Source of the DNA: Candidatus Brachybacterium merdavium
GTDB lineage: Bacteria; Actinomycetota; Actinomycetes; Actinomycetales; Dermabacteraceae
Reading direction: 5' to 3'
DNA length: 64,000 bases
Assembly (NCBI GenBank): GCA_019118275.1
Contig: DWZH01000093.1
Coordinates: 34,934-98,933, forward strand
Positions within the stretch are counted from its first letter, which is position 1; the number at the start of each line of letters is the position of its first letter. Below the pieces are notes generated by a model. The model was not told the origin of the DNA. It was given only the letters and a program-made list of their open reading frames with translations, and made no database searches. Made by a program: the position numbers and the translations under genes. Below, piece after piece: positions 1 through 8,767 of this stretch.

Positions 1-441
1 GAACAGCTCCGTCTTCCAGGGCAGCACGCCACCCCCGCCGCGTCGGGTCACCTTGGGCACGGGGCAGCCGAAGTTCAGATCGATGTGATCGGCCTGGTCG
101 CGCTCGATCAGCATCTCCACAGCGCGGCGCACGGTGACGGGATCGACGCCGTACAGCTGCACCGAGCGGGGACTCTCGCTCTCCCCCATGGTCACCAGGC
201 GCCAGGACTCGCGGTGGTCCTCGACCAGGGCGCGGGTGGTGACCATCTCCGAGACGTACAGACCGCCGTCGTCGTGGCTGTGCAGGGCGCCGAACTCACG
301 GCACAGCAGCCGGAACGCCATGTTTGTGATCCCGGCCATCGGTGCCAGCACCACGGGGGTGTCGATGGTGTGCGGACCGATGGTGAGCGTGCGGCGTGAG
401 ACGCCATCGGCCAAGGCACGGGGAGCGGAGAGGGTGGTCAT
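1..441 (-). CDS. tRNA-dihydrouridine synthase, DusB-like (3' end outside window)
   Basis: Flavin enzyme that reduces uridine to dihydrouridine in tRNA. Only the first 147 residues lie in the window; the gene runs off the left edge. Visible are the FMN-binding start of the TIM barrel (APMAGITN, residues 33-40) and the family signature LNFGCPVPK (122-130), whose Cys126 would be the catalytic acid. These fit the DusB branch usual in Actinomycetota, but the subfamily is inferred. The ATG at 441 lacks a Shine-Dalgarno sequence; a GACAAT hexamer lies 7 bases upstream, so the message is probably leaderless. Divergent from the monooxygenase gene. Confidence 0.93.
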   Translation of the reverse strand, partial: MTTLSAPRALADGVSRRTLTIGPHTIDTPVVLAPMAGITNMAFRLLCREFGALHSHDDGGLYVSEMVTTRALVEDHRESWRLVTMGESESPRSVQLYGVDPVTVRRAVEMLIERDQADHIDLNFGCPVPKVTRRGGGGVLPWKTELF

Positions 442-712
442 CAGTGTGATTGTCCCACCTCGTCCCGACACTTGGGAGGCCTCGAGGGGGTGATGTGCAT
501 CGAGACCCGGTGGGGAGGCGGGGCGCTAGCCACGGGCAATGGGGCGCGGGGCCGCGGGCCAGGCGCGTGCCGGGGGCGGGCACGCTTGCCTGGGTACGGG
601 CACCGACCAGGAGCTTGGTCCCGGTGGCGGCCCACTCCGGCTGGGATACTAGCACCAGGCGACGTGCGTACTCCCACCGCGTCGTGAGGACACCCGTGCA
701 AGGAGGCGCACG
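442..712. other. Intergenic region between divergent dus and monooxygenase genes
   Basis: Non-coding G+C-rich stretch of 271 bases. It holds the dus -10 hexamer at its left end and a strong Shine-Dalgarno sequence (AAGGAGG, 699-705) for the downstream gene. A GATACT at 645-650 is a possible -10. Nothing else is recognisable. Confidence 0.5.
449..454 (-). promoter_or_regulatory. Probable -10 hexamer of dus (leaderless)
   Basis: GACAAT on the minus strand, 7 bases before the ATG. The same hexamer at the same distance precedes zur. No convincing -35 was seen. Confidence 0.45.
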
Positions 713-1804
713 ATGACACCTTCAGCGACATCTTCAGCTCCCGCGGCAGGTACCGCTCCACGCATCGGCTTCGCCGCTCAGGTCGATCACACCGGGGTCG
801 AGGTCGACGCCGGGCCCCCCTCCAGCTCCGGGCTGCGGGCCGGGACCGAGCTGTTCACCGCGGCCGAGCGATTGGGCTACGACGTCGGCTACGTGCGCAC
901 CCGGCACCTGCAGGACGCTCTGTCCTCCCCGCTGCTGTTCCTGGCCGCGCTCGGGCAGAGCGTGCAGCGGATGCAGCTCGGCACCGCGGTGATCCCGCTG
1001 CGGTTCGAGAACCCGGGTCGTCTCGCCGAGGATCTCGCGACCGCCGACCTGCTGCTGGGCGGGCGTCTGCGGGCCGGCCTCGGCTCCGGCTACTCCGCCC
1101 ATGACGCCATGTACGTCGAGGCGTACGGGCAGATGCGCGGAGAGCGCGGCGAACACGTCGACCGAGTGCTGCACGAGCTGCTGGCGCTGCTGGACGGGCA
1201 GATCGTCTCCACGGCCGACGCCCACGTCGAGGGCGTGGAGCCGGGCACCCCGCTGCGCGTCCAGCCCCAGGTGCCGGGGCTGCGCTCGCGCCTCGCCTAC
1301 GGGGCCGCGGGGGCCGAGCGGGCCGCGATGGCCGGCAGCGCGGGCCTGGGCCTGCAGCTGGCCACGATGGTGCCCGACGATGGCTCCGGCCGCTCCTTCG
1401 AGAGCCTGCAGCTCGATGTCGTCGAGGCCTACCGGGAGGCGTCGCGCGCCGCTGGGTACGGGGAGGGTCACGTCATGGTCAGCCGGCAGATGATCCCGGT
1501 CACCGGGGACGCCGAGCTCGAGCGGTACGTGTCGCTGATCCCCCGGGAGCGCGCTGCCGCCCCCGGGGTCTCCGGCGAGCACCGCAGCCTGGAGATCGGT
1601 GGCCACGAGGCGGTCTACAGCCAGATCGTGCTCGACGACCCCTCCGTCGTGGCCCAGGCGCTGATCGCCGATCCCGTGGTGCAGGCCGCCGACGAGATCG
1701 TCCTGGTCCTGCCTTTCAGCGCGGACCGCACCGATCAGCTGCGGGTGCTGGAGAGCTTCGCGCGGGACGTGGTCCCCCACCTGCTGGCCGCGATCGTCAC
1801 CTGA
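713..1804 (+). CDS. LLM-class flavin-dependent oxidoreductase (luciferase-like monooxygenase)
   Basis: A 363-residue member of the bacterial luciferase-like TIM-barrel family, FMN- or F420-dependent oxidoreductases of the cytoplasm. The RIGFAAQVDH strand near the N-terminus, the GYDVGYVRTRH block around residue 55 and the GRLRAGLGSGYS phosphate-binding segment around residue 123 are typical. The substrate cannot be told; many relatives are annotated only by family. The ATG is preceded by AAGGAGG at good spacing, which fixes the start. The gene is monocistronic and converges on glyS; the two stop codons lie in opposite arms of one hairpin. Confidence 0.88.
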   Translation: MTPSATSSAPAAGTAPRIGFAAQVDHTGVEVDAGPPSSSGLRAGTELFTAAERLGYDVGYVRTRHLQDALSSPLLFLAALGQSVQRMQLGTAVIPLRFENPGRLAEDLATADLLLGGRLRAGLGSGYSAHDAMYVEAYGQMRGERGEHVDRVLHELLALLDGQIVSTADAHVEGVEPGTPLRVQPQVPGLRSRLAYGAAGAERAAMAGSAGLGLQLATMVPDDGSGRSFESLQLDVVEAYREASRAAGYGEGHVMVSRQMIPVTGDAELERYVSLIPRERAAAPGVSGEHRSLEIGGHEAVYSQIVLDDPSVVAQALIADPVVQAADEIVLVLPFSADRTDQLRVLESFARDVVPHLLAAIVT

Positions 1805-1818
1805 CCGCTGCGGTCAGG
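1800..1818. terminator. Compact bidirectional hairpin shared by two stop codons
   Basis: Perfect 8-base arms CCTGACCG and CGGTCAGG around a 3-base loop. The left arm contains the TGA of the monooxygenase gene and the right arm contains the complement of the glyS stop. No T-tract follows, as is common in high-G+C actinobacteria. Confidence 0.6.
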
Positions 1819-3205
1819 CCCCGATGAGCCTGCCGGCGAGGTAGGACTCGACCTGGTCCAGCGCCACCCGCTCCTGCGCCATCGAGTCGCGCTCGCGGAC
1901 GGTGACGGCCTGGTCCTCGGCGGTCTCGAAGTCGACCGTGACACAGAACGGGGTGCCGATCTCGTCCTGGCGGCGGTAGCGGCGACCGATCGCCTGGGTG
2001 GAGTCCATCTCCACGTTCCAGTGCTGACGCAACGTCGCAGCGAGCTGCTCGGCACGGGGCACCAGGTCCGCGCTCTTGGACAGCGGCAGCACGGCGACCT
2101 TGACCGGGGCCAGTCGCGGGTCGAGCTTGAGCACGGTGCGCTTGTCGACGCCACCCTTGGTGTTGGGGGCCTCGTCCTCGGTGTAGGCGTCGACCAGGAA
2201 GGCCATCATCGAACGGGTCAGGCCGAAGCTCGGCTCGACCACGTAGGGCGTGTAGCGCTCGTTGGCGGCCTGGTCGAAGTACTGCATCTTGGTGCCCGAG
2301 GCGTCCGTGTGGGCACCCAGGTCGAAGTCGGTGCGGTTGGCGATGCCCATCAGCTCGCCCCACTCGCTGCTCTGGAAGCCGAAGCGGTACTCCAGGTCGA
2401 TGGTGGCGGCGCTGTAATGGGCGCGCTCGGAGTCCGGGACGTCGAAGCGGCGCAGGTTGTCCGCATCGATGCCCAGATCGATGAACCACTTCCAGCAGGC
2501 CTCGACCCATTCGGTGAAGTCGCTGTCGGCCTGCTCGGCCGTGGTGAAGTACTCGATCTCCATCTGTTCGAACTCGCGGGTGCGGAAGATGAAGTTGCCC
2601 GGTGTGATCTCGTTGCGGAACGCCTTGCCGATCTGGCCGATGCCGAAGGGTGGCTTCATGCGGGAGGCGGTCACCACGTTCAGGAAGTTCACGAAGATGC
2701 CCTGAGCGGTCTCCGGACGCAGGTAGTGCAGGCCGGTCTCGTTGTCGACCGCCCCGAGATAGGTCTTGACCAGGCCCGAGAACTGCTGCGGATCGGTGTA
2801 CTCGCCACGGTTGCCGCAGTTGGGGCAGGGCACCTCGGCCAGGCCACCCTCGGGGGCACGCCCCTTCTTCGCCTCGAAGCCCTCGATCAGATGGTCCTCA
2901 CGGAAACGGTTGTGGCAGCTCTTGCACTCCACCAGCGGGTCGGTGAAGGTCTCCACGTGACCGGAGGCCTCCCACACCCGCCGCGGCAGGATGATGGAGG
3001 AGTCCAGGCCCACCATGTCGGCGCGGGACTGCACGAAGGTGCGCCACCACTGCTTTTTGATGTTCTCCTTGATCTCCACGCCCAGCGGGCCGTAGTCCCA
3101 GGCCGAACGGGTACCGCCGTAGATCTCACCGGAGGGGAACACGAAACCTCGCTTCTTCGCGAGAGCGATGACGTTGTCCAACCTGCTGGCGGGGGCCTTG
3201 GCCAC
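1814..3205 (-). CDS. glyS: Glycyl-tRNA synthetase, class II homodimeric type
   Basis: Charges tRNA-Gly with glycine in the cytosol. Length is 463 residues, normal for the alpha2-type enzyme. Seen: the N-terminal [15 protein letters not shown] block, the class II motif 2 core FRNEITPGN at 196-204 followed by RTREFEQME, and two CxxC pairs (Cys94/97 and Cys127/130) of the zinc insertion. The start is a GTG at 3205 with AGGAG upstream; a longer reading frame to 3478 has no family similarity in its extra residues. Divergent from znuA, and its promoter region is shared with the Zur-controlled operon. Confidence 0.97.
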   Translation of the reverse strand: MAKAPASRLDNVIALAKKRGFVFPSGEIYGGTRSAWDYGPLGVEIKENIKKQWWRTFVQSRADMVGLDSSIILPRRVWEASGHVETFTDPLVECKSCHNRFREDHLIEGFEAKKGRAPEGGLAEVPCPNCGNRGEYTDPQQFSGLVKTYLGAVDNETGLHYLRPETAQGIFVNFLNVVTASRMKPPFGIGQIGKAFRNEITPGNFIFRTREFEQMEIEYFTTAEQADSDFTEWVEACWKWFIDLGIDADNLRRFDVPDSERAHYSAATIDLEYRFGFQSSEWGELMGIANRTDFDLGAHTDASGTKMQYFDQAANERYTPYVVEPSFGLTRSMMAFLVDAYTEDEAPNTKGGVDKRTVLKLDPRLAPVKVAVLPLSKSADLVPRAEQLAATLRQHWNVEMDSTQAIGRRYRRQDEIGTPFCVTVDFETAEDQAVTVRERDSMAQERVALDQVESYLAGRLIGA

Positions 3206-3305
3206 GGGGGTCTCCTGGTGACGGGTGTGTAGGGAACTGGTCCAGCATAGCCACGCCCGCGCTGTGACGGTGCCCACCGCGAGCGGCGTAGCAGGGGTGG
3301 CGGAG

Positions 3306-3334
3306 TTGCGCGCCCCCTGCTCCTTGGTGAGAAT
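3306..3334 (+). promoter_or_regulatory. Probable znuA promoter (-35 TTGCGC, -10 GAGAAT)
   Basis: TTGCGC at 3306-3311 and GAGAAT at 3329-3334 are separated by 17 bases. The -10 lies 7 bases before the ATG at 3342, so the transcript would start at or next to the start codon. The Zur box covers the -10. Confidence 0.5.
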
Positions 3335-3342
3335 GATTGTCA
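3328..3342. promoter_or_regulatory. Zur operator of the zinc-uptake operon
   Basis: TGAGAATGATTGTCA is an imperfect palindrome that closely matches the actinobacterial Zur consensus TGAAAATGATTTTCA. It overlaps the predicted -10, the transcription start and the first base of the chosen start codon. Repression of znuACB, and perhaps of the co-oriented zur, by zinc-loaded Zur is the expected outcome. Confidence 0.85.
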
Positions 3343-4355
3343 TGAAGATGGCCCCGCCCGCACCGCTCCTCAGCCGACGGTCCGCTCTCGTGCTCGCAGG
3401 ACTCGGTGCGGGTGCCTCGATGCTGGCGGCCTGCGGGGGCGCGGAGGGCGCCGCTGATGGAGGGCTGACCGTGGTCACCTCCTGCTATCCCCTCGCCTTC
3501 CTGGCCACCCGGGTGGGTGGCGACCGGGTCTCGCTGATCGATCTGACCAACCCCGGCATGGACTCCCACGGGCTCGAGCTGTCCGTGCGCCAGGTCGTCC
3601 AGGTGCAGCAGGCTGATCTGGTGCTGCAGATCCCCGGCTTCCAGCCCGCCCTGGACGAGGCCGTCTCCTCCGCCGAGGGCCTGGAAGTGGTGGATGTCTC
3701 GGCCGTCACCCAGCTGCTGGCGTACGGAGAGGGCGCGGATCACATCCATGAGGGGGATGCCGAAGCCGACGGCCACGAGGACCACGGCGCCGAGAGCTCC
3801 GACGGCGGCCACGAGGGCGGGGGCCCCGAGGGGCATGATCACGGACCGCTGGACCCGCACTTCTGGCACGACCCGCTGCGGATGGCCGAGGTCGGCGACG
3901 CGCTGGCCGAGCACCTGGCGCAGATCGCCCCCGAGGGGGGCGAGGACTTCTCCTCCGCCGCCGCACAGCTGCGCACCGAGCTCGAGGAGCTCGATGAGGA
4001 GCTGGCCTCCCGGTACGAGGAGCACGCGGATGCACCCTTCATCACCAGCCACGCCGCCTACACCTACCTCGCTCAGCGCTACCACCTGCGACAGATCGGG
4101 ATCGCCGGAGTGGATCCGGAGACGGAGCCGTCCCCGCAGCGCCTGCTGGAGCTCGAGCGGCTCATCGAGGACGAAGGGGTCTCGACCGTCTTCTTCGAGA
4201 CCACCGCCTCCCCGAAGGTGGCACAGACCCTGGCCGAGAACGTCGGGATCGAGGCCGCCGAGCTCGACAACCTCGAGACGCAGCTGGACGAGCAGCAGGA
4301 CTACCCTGCCGTCATGCGTTCCAACAGCCGGGCCCTGATCGAGAGCTGGACATGA
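3342..4355 (+). CDS. znuA: Zinc ABC transporter substrate-binding lipoprotein
   Basis: Captures zinc (possibly manganese) outside the membrane for the ZnuBC transporter. 337 residues from the ATG at 3342: twin-Arg-like RRS, hydrophobic segment and lipobox LAAC with Cys31 as lipid anchor; probable metal ligands His76, His173/176 and His237; and a His/Asp/Glu-rich loop (about 134-168, HDHG and HEDHG) typical of zinc-specific members. ATGs at 3333 and 3348 are alternatives; 3342 is preferred because a -10-like hexamer sits 7 bases upstream and no Shine-Dalgarno is present. It overlaps znuC by 4 bases. Confidence 0.93.
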   Translation: MKMAPPAPLLSRRSALVLAGLGAGASMLAACGGAEGAADGGLTVVTSCYPLAFLATRVGGDRVSLIDLTNPGMDSHGLELSVRQVVQVQQADLVLQIPGFQPALDEAVSSAEGLEVVDVSAVTQLLAYGEGADHIHEGDAEADGHEDHGAESSDGGHEGGGPEGHDHGPLDPHFWHDPLRMAEVGDALAEHLAQIAPEGGEDFSSAAAQLRTELEELDEELASRYEEHADAPFITSHAAYTYLAQRYHLRQIGIAGVDPETEPSPQRLLELERLIEDEGVSTVFFETTASPKVAQTLAENVGIEAAELDNLETQLDEQQDYPAVMRSNSRALIESWT

Positions 4356-5128
4356 GGCCCGAGCAGGGTCGGGCCACCCCGGCTGTGATCGAGGTAGCCG
4401 GCGCCGACGTCTCCCTCGGCGGCACGCCGGTGCTGCACGGGGTCGACCTGCGGGTCGAGTCCGGCGAGCTGGTGGCGCTGTTGGGGGCCAATGGCTCGGG
4501 CAAGTCCACCTTGCTGCGTGTGGCCGTCGGCCTCTACACCCCACAGGCCGGCACCGCCCGCCTGTGGGGAACGCCCGCGCACCGGCCCCAGGCCCATGAC
4601 CGCCTCGGGTACGTGCCCCAGGACACCTCCGATGCCGGGTCCATCCCCACCACTGCGCGCGAGACCGTCGCCACCGGCCTGCTGGGCACCCGCCGGTGGC
4701 TGCTGCGACGGCGCGACCCCCGCGTGATGCGGGCCCTGACCCAGGTCGGCATCGCCCATCTGGCCGACCGGCCGATCACCCGCATGTCCGGGGGGCAGCG
4801 GCGCCGCGTGATGATCGCTCGTGCCCTCGTGCGCGATCCCGAGCTGCTCGTGCTCGACGAGCCGTTCGCCGGCGTCGACCTGTCCACCCAGGACGCGATC
4901 GCCGCACTGTTCCGCGAGCTGTCCGCGCGCGGCACCACCATCGTGGTCGTGCTGCACGAGCTCGGACCGATGAAGGGCGATATCCGCCGCGCTGTCGTGC
5001 TCGATCACGGACGCATCGTCCACGACGGCCCGGAGTCGGAGCGGCCGACGCTGGACCCCGGCCATGACCACGTCACCGTCGTCGATCACATCGACGAGTG
5101 CCTCGGACAGGAGATCCATCCGGCATGA
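4352..5128 (+). CDS. znuC: Zinc ABC transporter ATP-binding protein
   Basis: Cytoplasmic ATPase that powers zinc import. 258 residues with Walker A GANGSGKST (45-53), the ABC signature MSGGQRRR around 145 and Walker B LLVLDEPFAG around 165, followed by the switch His in VVLHELG. Start and stop overlap the neighbours as ATGA on both sides, so znuA, znuC and znuB are translationally coupled. The C-terminal tail is rich in His and Asp (HDHVTVVDH), as in many zinc transporter ATPases. Confidence 0.95.
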   Translation: MRPEQGRATPAVIEVAGADVSLGGTPVLHGVDLRVESGELVALLGANGSGKSTLLRVAVGLYTPQAGTARLWGTPAHRPQAHDRLGYVPQDTSDAGSIPTTARETVATGLLGTRRWLLRRRDPRVMRALTQVGIAHLADRPITRMSGGQRRRVMIARALVRDPELLVLDEPFAGVDLSTQDAIAALFRELSARGTTIVVVLHELGPMKGDIRRAVVLDHGRIVHDGPESERPTLDPGHDHVTVVDHIDECLGQEIHPA

Positions 5129-6042
5129 TCTCGGCTCTCGACATCCTCACCTCGGGCGTGCTGCGCTATCCGCTGATCATCGCGATCCTGATCGGTCTGA
5201 CCGCCCCGGTGGTGGGCACCTTCCTGGTGCAGAAACGGCTGTCCCTGCTCGGCGACGGCCTGGGCCACGTGGCCCTCACCGGCGTCGCGGTGGGCTGGCT
5301 GGTGGGGGCCTGGACCTCGGCCGGTCCCGCCGATCTGCTCGCCATCCCCGGGGCCCTGGTCGCCTCGGTCATCGGCGCACTGGCCATCGAGTACGTCCGC
5401 GAGATCGGCCACACCAGCCGTGACGTGGCCCTGGCGATCCTCTTCTACGGCGGCATCGCCGGCGGCGTGGTCATCATCCAGCTGGCCGGCGGCACCTCCC
5501 AGAACCTCATGGGCTACCTGTTCGGCTCCCTGTCGACGGTCACCGCGCCCGACGTGGTGATCGCGGTGGTGCTGGCGGTCGTGGTGCTCGGCATCGGACT
5601 GGGCCTCAGCGGCCTGCTGGCCGCGGTCACCAGCGACGAGGAGTTCGCCCGCGCCTCCGGCCTGCCGGTGCGGGCCGTGAACATCCTGATCGCGGTGATG
5701 GCGGCCCTGACGGTCACGCTGTCGATGCGGATCGTGGGCGCCCTGATGGTCTCGGCACTGATGATCGTCCCCGTGGCAGCCGCCCAAACCCTCGTGGAGG
5801 GCTTCACCCGCACCATGCGCACGGCCATGGCGATCGCGGTGTTCTGCTCACTGGGCGGACTGGTGATCACGGTGTACGTCGACCTGCCGCCGGGCGGCGT
5901 GATCGTCCTGCTGTCGATCGGGGTGTACGCGCTGGGACTGATCACCAAGGCGGTGCTGCCCGAGCGGCGGGCGGAGCGCGAGAGACGCCCCGACGCCGCG
6001 CCCGGCACGGGGACCCGGCCGCTGCCCTCCGCTGCCGGCTGA
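5125..6042 (+). CDS. znuB: Zinc ABC transporter membrane permease
   Basis: Membrane channel of the zinc importer, ABC-3 family. 305 residues with about eight hydrophobic segments; the LLGDGLGHVALTGVAVG block early in the protein is the family hallmark. The ATG at 5125 overlaps the znuC stop as ATGA, which decides the start over an upstream in-frame codon at 5098. The last 25 residues are charged and probably cytoplasmic. Followed after 64 bases by zur. Confidence 0.95.
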   Translation: MISALDILTSGVLRYPLIIAILIGLTAPVVGTFLVQKRLSLLGDGLGHVALTGVAVGWLVGAWTSAGPADLLAIPGALVASVIGALAIEYVREIGHTSRDVALAILFYGGIAGGVVIIQLAGGTSQNLMGYLFGSLSTVTAPDVVIAVVLAVVVLGIGLGLSGLLAAVTSDEEFARASGLPVRAVNILIAVMAALTVTLSMRIVGALMVSALMIVPVAAAQTLVEGFTRTMRTAMAIAVFCSLGGLVITVYVDLPPGGVIVLLSIGVYALGLITKAVLPERRAERERRPDAAPGTGTRPLPSAAG

Positions 6043-6058
6043 CCGTCGCGTTCGGCGC

Positions 6059-6080
6059 GTCACCTCCCCATGGAGGTCAC
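6059..6080. promoter_or_regulatory. Inverted repeat between znuB and zur
   Basis: Near-perfect palindrome: arms ACCTCC and GGAGGT around a 4-base loop, with flanking GT and AC also pairing. It could be a hairpin limiting read-through from znuB or an operator for a separate zur promoter. It does not match the Zur consensus. Confidence 0.4.
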
Positions 6081-6093
6081 AGCCGCGATGGGG

Positions 6094-6099
6094 GACAAT
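6094..6099 (+). promoter_or_regulatory. Probable -10 hexamer of zur (leaderless)
   Basis: GACAAT lies 7 bases before the zur ATG, so zur may have its own leaderless transcript besides read-through from znuB. Confidence 0.4.
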
Positions 6100-6106
6100 C
6101 TGCACC

Positions 6107-6514
6107 ATGCAACGGAATACCCGCCAGCGCACCGCGATCCTCGAGACCCTTGCGCGGCAGGACGACTTCCGCAGTGCACAGCAGATCCACGAGCAGATGA
6201 AGAGCGACGGGGAGACGGTCGGACTGGCCACCGTCTACCGCACCCTGCAGGCCCTGACCCGCACCGGCCGCCTGGACGTCCTGGTGGCAGGCGACGGGGA
6301 GTCCCTGTACCGGCAGTGCGAGGCCAGCGGCCATCACCACCACCTGGTCTGCCGTGAGTGCGGGCGCACCGTGGAGTTCCTGGCCCCGAAACTGGAAGCC
6401 GCCATGTCCGCCATCGCCGGGGACCACGGCTTCACCGACCTGGACCACACGCTCGAGGTCTTCGGACTGTGCACGAAGCACTCGCGGACCGACGAGACGG
6501 AGCCGGGCCGATGA
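6107..6514 (+). CDS. zur: Zinc uptake regulator, Fur family
   Basis: Zinc-responsive repressor, 135 residues. The N-terminal winged helix (TRQRTAILETLARQDDFRSAQQIHEQ, with recognition helix GLATVYRTLQAL) is followed by a metal-binding dimerisation domain: SGHHHHLVCREC, near residues 74-85, supplies His and Cys ligands, and CTKH near the C-terminus supplies another. Position directly after znuACB and the Zur box before znuA make zinc, not iron, the likely signal. The stop overlaps the next gene (ATGATG), suggesting coupling. Confidence 0.93.
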   Translation: MQRNTRQRTAILETLARQDDFRSAQQIHEQMKSDGETVGLATVYRTLQALTRTGRLDVLVAGDGESLYRQCEASGHHHHLVCRECGRTVEFLAPKLEAAMSAIAGDHGFTDLDHTLEVFGLCTKHSRTDETEPGR

Positions 6515-7059
6515 TGGAATGGGTCCAGACGCTGCCCATCGTCGGGGGCGTGGCGTTCCTGTACCTGGTGATCCTGCTGCGCGCCGGCGGCACCTACGCG
6601 CTGGGGCGTGGGGCGCGCAAGGCCGCCAACCGCGGCAAGGTCGCGGCATGGCTGGAGTCCGAGCGGGTCGAGCGCGCCAGCCGCATCATCAACAAGTGGG
6701 GCGCCCCGGTGGTCGCCTTCAGCTTCCTGACCGTCGGCTTCCAGACCGCTGCCAACGCCGCCGCGGGCCTGACCGGGATGTCCCTGAAGAGGTACCTGCC
6801 CGCGCTCGCCGTCGGCGGTTTCGCGTGGGCGGTGATCTACGCGACCGTCGGCCTGGCCGCGGTCGCGCTGTGGCTCGAGCTGTTCCTGCACTCCCCCTGG
6901 GCCGCCGTGGCGGCACTGGCCCTGGTCGTGGTGCTGATCATCTATCTCGTCGGACACAGGCGCCGCACGGGTCACACCATCGCCCCCATCGGTACCGGCG
7001 ACGAGGGCGAGAACGGCGAGGACGCGTCCCGCTCCGAGATGCCCGCCTCCCGGCCGTGA
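6511..7059 (+). CDS. DedA/VTT-like membrane protein
   Basis: Integral membrane protein of 182 residues. It shows a first helix, an amphipathic segment, then AFSFLTVGFQTAANAAAGLTGMSLKRYLPALAVGGFAW, which resembles the core of DedA/VTT-domain proteins, and two more helices before a polar tail. DedA proteins are linked to membrane homeostasis and lipid-carrier recycling; the function here is only inferred. The ATG at 6511 overlaps the zur stop, so it is probably co-transcribed; ATG 6514 is also possible. Its gene faces uppS. Confidence 0.65.
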   Translation: MMEWVQTLPIVGGVAFLYLVILLRAGGTYALGRGARKAANRGKVAAWLESERVERASRIINKWGAPVVAFSFLTVGFQTAANAAAGLTGMSLKRYLPALAVGGFAWAVIYATVGLAAVALWLELFLHSPWAAVAALALVVVLIIYLVGHRRRTGHTIAPIGTGDEGENGEDASRSEMPASRP

Positions 7060-7062
7060 GGC

Positions 7063-7863
7063 TCAGCCCGCGGTGACCGGGGCGTCGATCGCTCCCCCGT
7101 AGCGCCGGTCACGGCGGGCGTAGTCGGTGATCGCCCTCCACAGCACGAGCCGATCCACATCCGGCCACAGCTCCTCGACGAAGACGAGCTCGGCGTAGGC
7201 GGACTGCCACAGCAGGAAGTTCGAGGTGCGCTGCTCACCGCTGGTGCGGATGAACAGGTCCACATCGGGCATGTCCGGGTCGTTCAGCCGGCGCGCCAGG
7301 CTCGCCTCGGTGATGCCTCGCCCGCTCAGATGCCCGGCACGGGCCTCCTCGGCGATCTCCCGGACCGCGTCGACGATCTCGGCCCGGCCCCCGTAGTTCA
7401 CGCACATGTACAGGGTCATCCGCGTGTTCGAGGCGGTCAGCCGCTCGGCCTCCTGCAGCTCCCTGATCACGCTGCCCCAGAGCCGCTGGGGGCGACCGAT
7501 CCATACGACCCGCACGCCCCAGGCGTTCAAGGTGTCGCGCTGACGACGCAGCACCCGGCGGGAGAAACCCATCAGGAAGCGCACCTCCTCCGGGGAGCGC
7601 TTCCAGTTCTCGGTGGAGAAGGCATAGGCCGACAGGTGGCTCACGCCGATCTCCAGCGCCCCGGCGACCACGTCCAGCAGGGCGGCCTCACCCGCTTCGT
7701 GCCCGGCGGTGCGCGGCAGACCCCGACGGTTGGCCCAGCGGCCGTTGCCGTCCATCACCACGGCGACGTGGGCAGGGACGGTCGGCGCGGGCAGCTGCGG
7801 GGCGCGCTGCCCGCTGGGATGGTCGTAGGGGTCCTGGTACGAACCGGCGGATGCACCGGGCAT
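7063..7863 (-). CDS. uppS: Isoprenyl transferase (undecaprenyl diphosphate synthase)
   Basis: Cis-prenyltransferase that condenses isopentenyl diphosphate units into the long-chain lipid carrier for cell-wall synthesis. 266 residues; [14 protein letters not shown] (35-48) holds the catalytic Asp, followed by GHEAG and, later, [18 protein letters not shown], both conserved. AGGAGG sits 6 bases before the ATG. It lies downstream of recO, from which it is separated by 31 bases, as in other actinobacteria. About 32 N-terminal residues precede the domain. Confidence 0.95.
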   Translation of the reverse strand: MPGASAGSYQDPYDHPSGQRAPQLPAPTVPAHVAVVMDGNGRWANRRGLPRTAGHEAGEAALLDVVAGALEIGVSHLSAYAFSTENWKRSPEEVRFLMGFSRRVLRRQRDTLNAWGVRVVWIGRPQRLWGSVIRELQEAERLTASNTRMTLYMCVNYGGRAEIVDAVREIAEEARAGHLSGRGITEASLARRLNDPDMPDVDLFIRTSGEQRTSNFLLWQSAYAELVFVEELWPDVDRLVLWRAITDYARRDRRYGGAIDAPVTAG

Positions 7864-7894
7864 GGGTCCTCCTGGGTCGGTCGCTCGGGCGCGG

Positions 7895-8626
7895 TCAGCG
7901 CTCGACGTAGCTCAATGAGCGCACCGAGCGCTCCAGGTGCCAGGTCACCGTATCGGTGATCAGGCGCCCCGCCTCGTCGGCGATGGTGGCCTCGGTAGGG
8001 ACCACATTCTCCCAGTCCCCGGCGAGCAGGAAGATCATGTGCTCGACGGCCGCCTGCCGCACGGCGACCGCACCGGGGCGACGGCAGGAGGTGCACACCA
8101 GACCCCCGGCGCGGACGTCCAGGGCGTGATGGGGGCCGGGGGCACCGCAGCCCGCACAGACCTGCAGCTCGGGAGCCCAGCCGGAGATCGCCAGCGTGCG
8201 CAGCAGGAAGGAGTCCAGCACCAGCGGAGCGGGCAGGTGGCCCTCGGCCATCGCCCGCAGGGCTCCGACCAGCATCAGGAAGCCGCGCTGATTGGGGTCG
8301 ACCACCTCGTCGGTGAGCCGATCGGTGGTCTCGAGCATCGCGCTGGCCGCCGTGAAGCGCCCGTAGTCGGCGCTGATCGCCTGGGCGAAGGTCTCGATCG
8401 TGACCACCTGGGTGACGGTGTGCAGGGAGCGTCCCGCGTACAGCTGCACGTCGACCAGGGTGAACGGCTCCAGCCTTGCCCCGAAGCGGCTGCCGGTGCG
8501 GCGCACCCCCTTGGCGACGGCGCGGACCTTGCCGTGGCGGCGGGTGAGCAACGTGATGATGCGGTCCGCCTCGCCGAGCGGATGGGTGCGCAGGACGATC
8601 GCATCGTCACGGTAGAGCTTGGACAT
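7895..8626 (-). CDS. recO: DNA repair protein RecO
   Basis: Mediator of RecA loading in the RecFOR pathway; binds single-stranded DNA and RecR. 243 residues. An N-terminal OB fold ([24 protein letters not shown]) precedes a helical domain and a zinc finger (Cys pairs in VCAGCG and LVCTSC). The start has GAGG closely upstream. Genes recO and uppS form a probable operon; upstream the EcsC-family gene diverges. Confidence 0.95.
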   Translation of the reverse strand: MSKLYRDDAIVLRTHPLGEADRIITLLTRRHGKVRAVAKGVRRTGSRFGARLEPFTLVDVQLYAGRSLHTVTQVVTIETFAQAISADYGRFTAASAMLETTDRLTDEVVDPNQRGFLMLVGALRAMAEGHLPAPLVLDSFLLRTLAISGWAPELQVCAGCGAPGPHHALDVRAGGLVCTSCRRPGAVAVRQAAVEHMIFLLAGDWENVVPTEATIADEAGRLITDTVTWHLERSVRSLSYVER

Positions 8627-8767
8627 CGTGCCTCGAGACTACGACGCCCCGCGCCCGCCGCTGGTCAGGTCGGTCGCAGTGTCGCCGGGAGCTGCCTCAC
8701 GCTGCCGGCGGCGGGCCGACCGGTAGATGGAGGCACTTCGGGCTCTCGGGCACGGCATGATGGCGAT

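Noticed and set aside
6361..6380. GTGGAGTTC inside zur as another hairpin element
   Set aside because: Only one arm is present and it is part of the zur coding sequence; coincidental match. The same applies to a match in putA near 52548.
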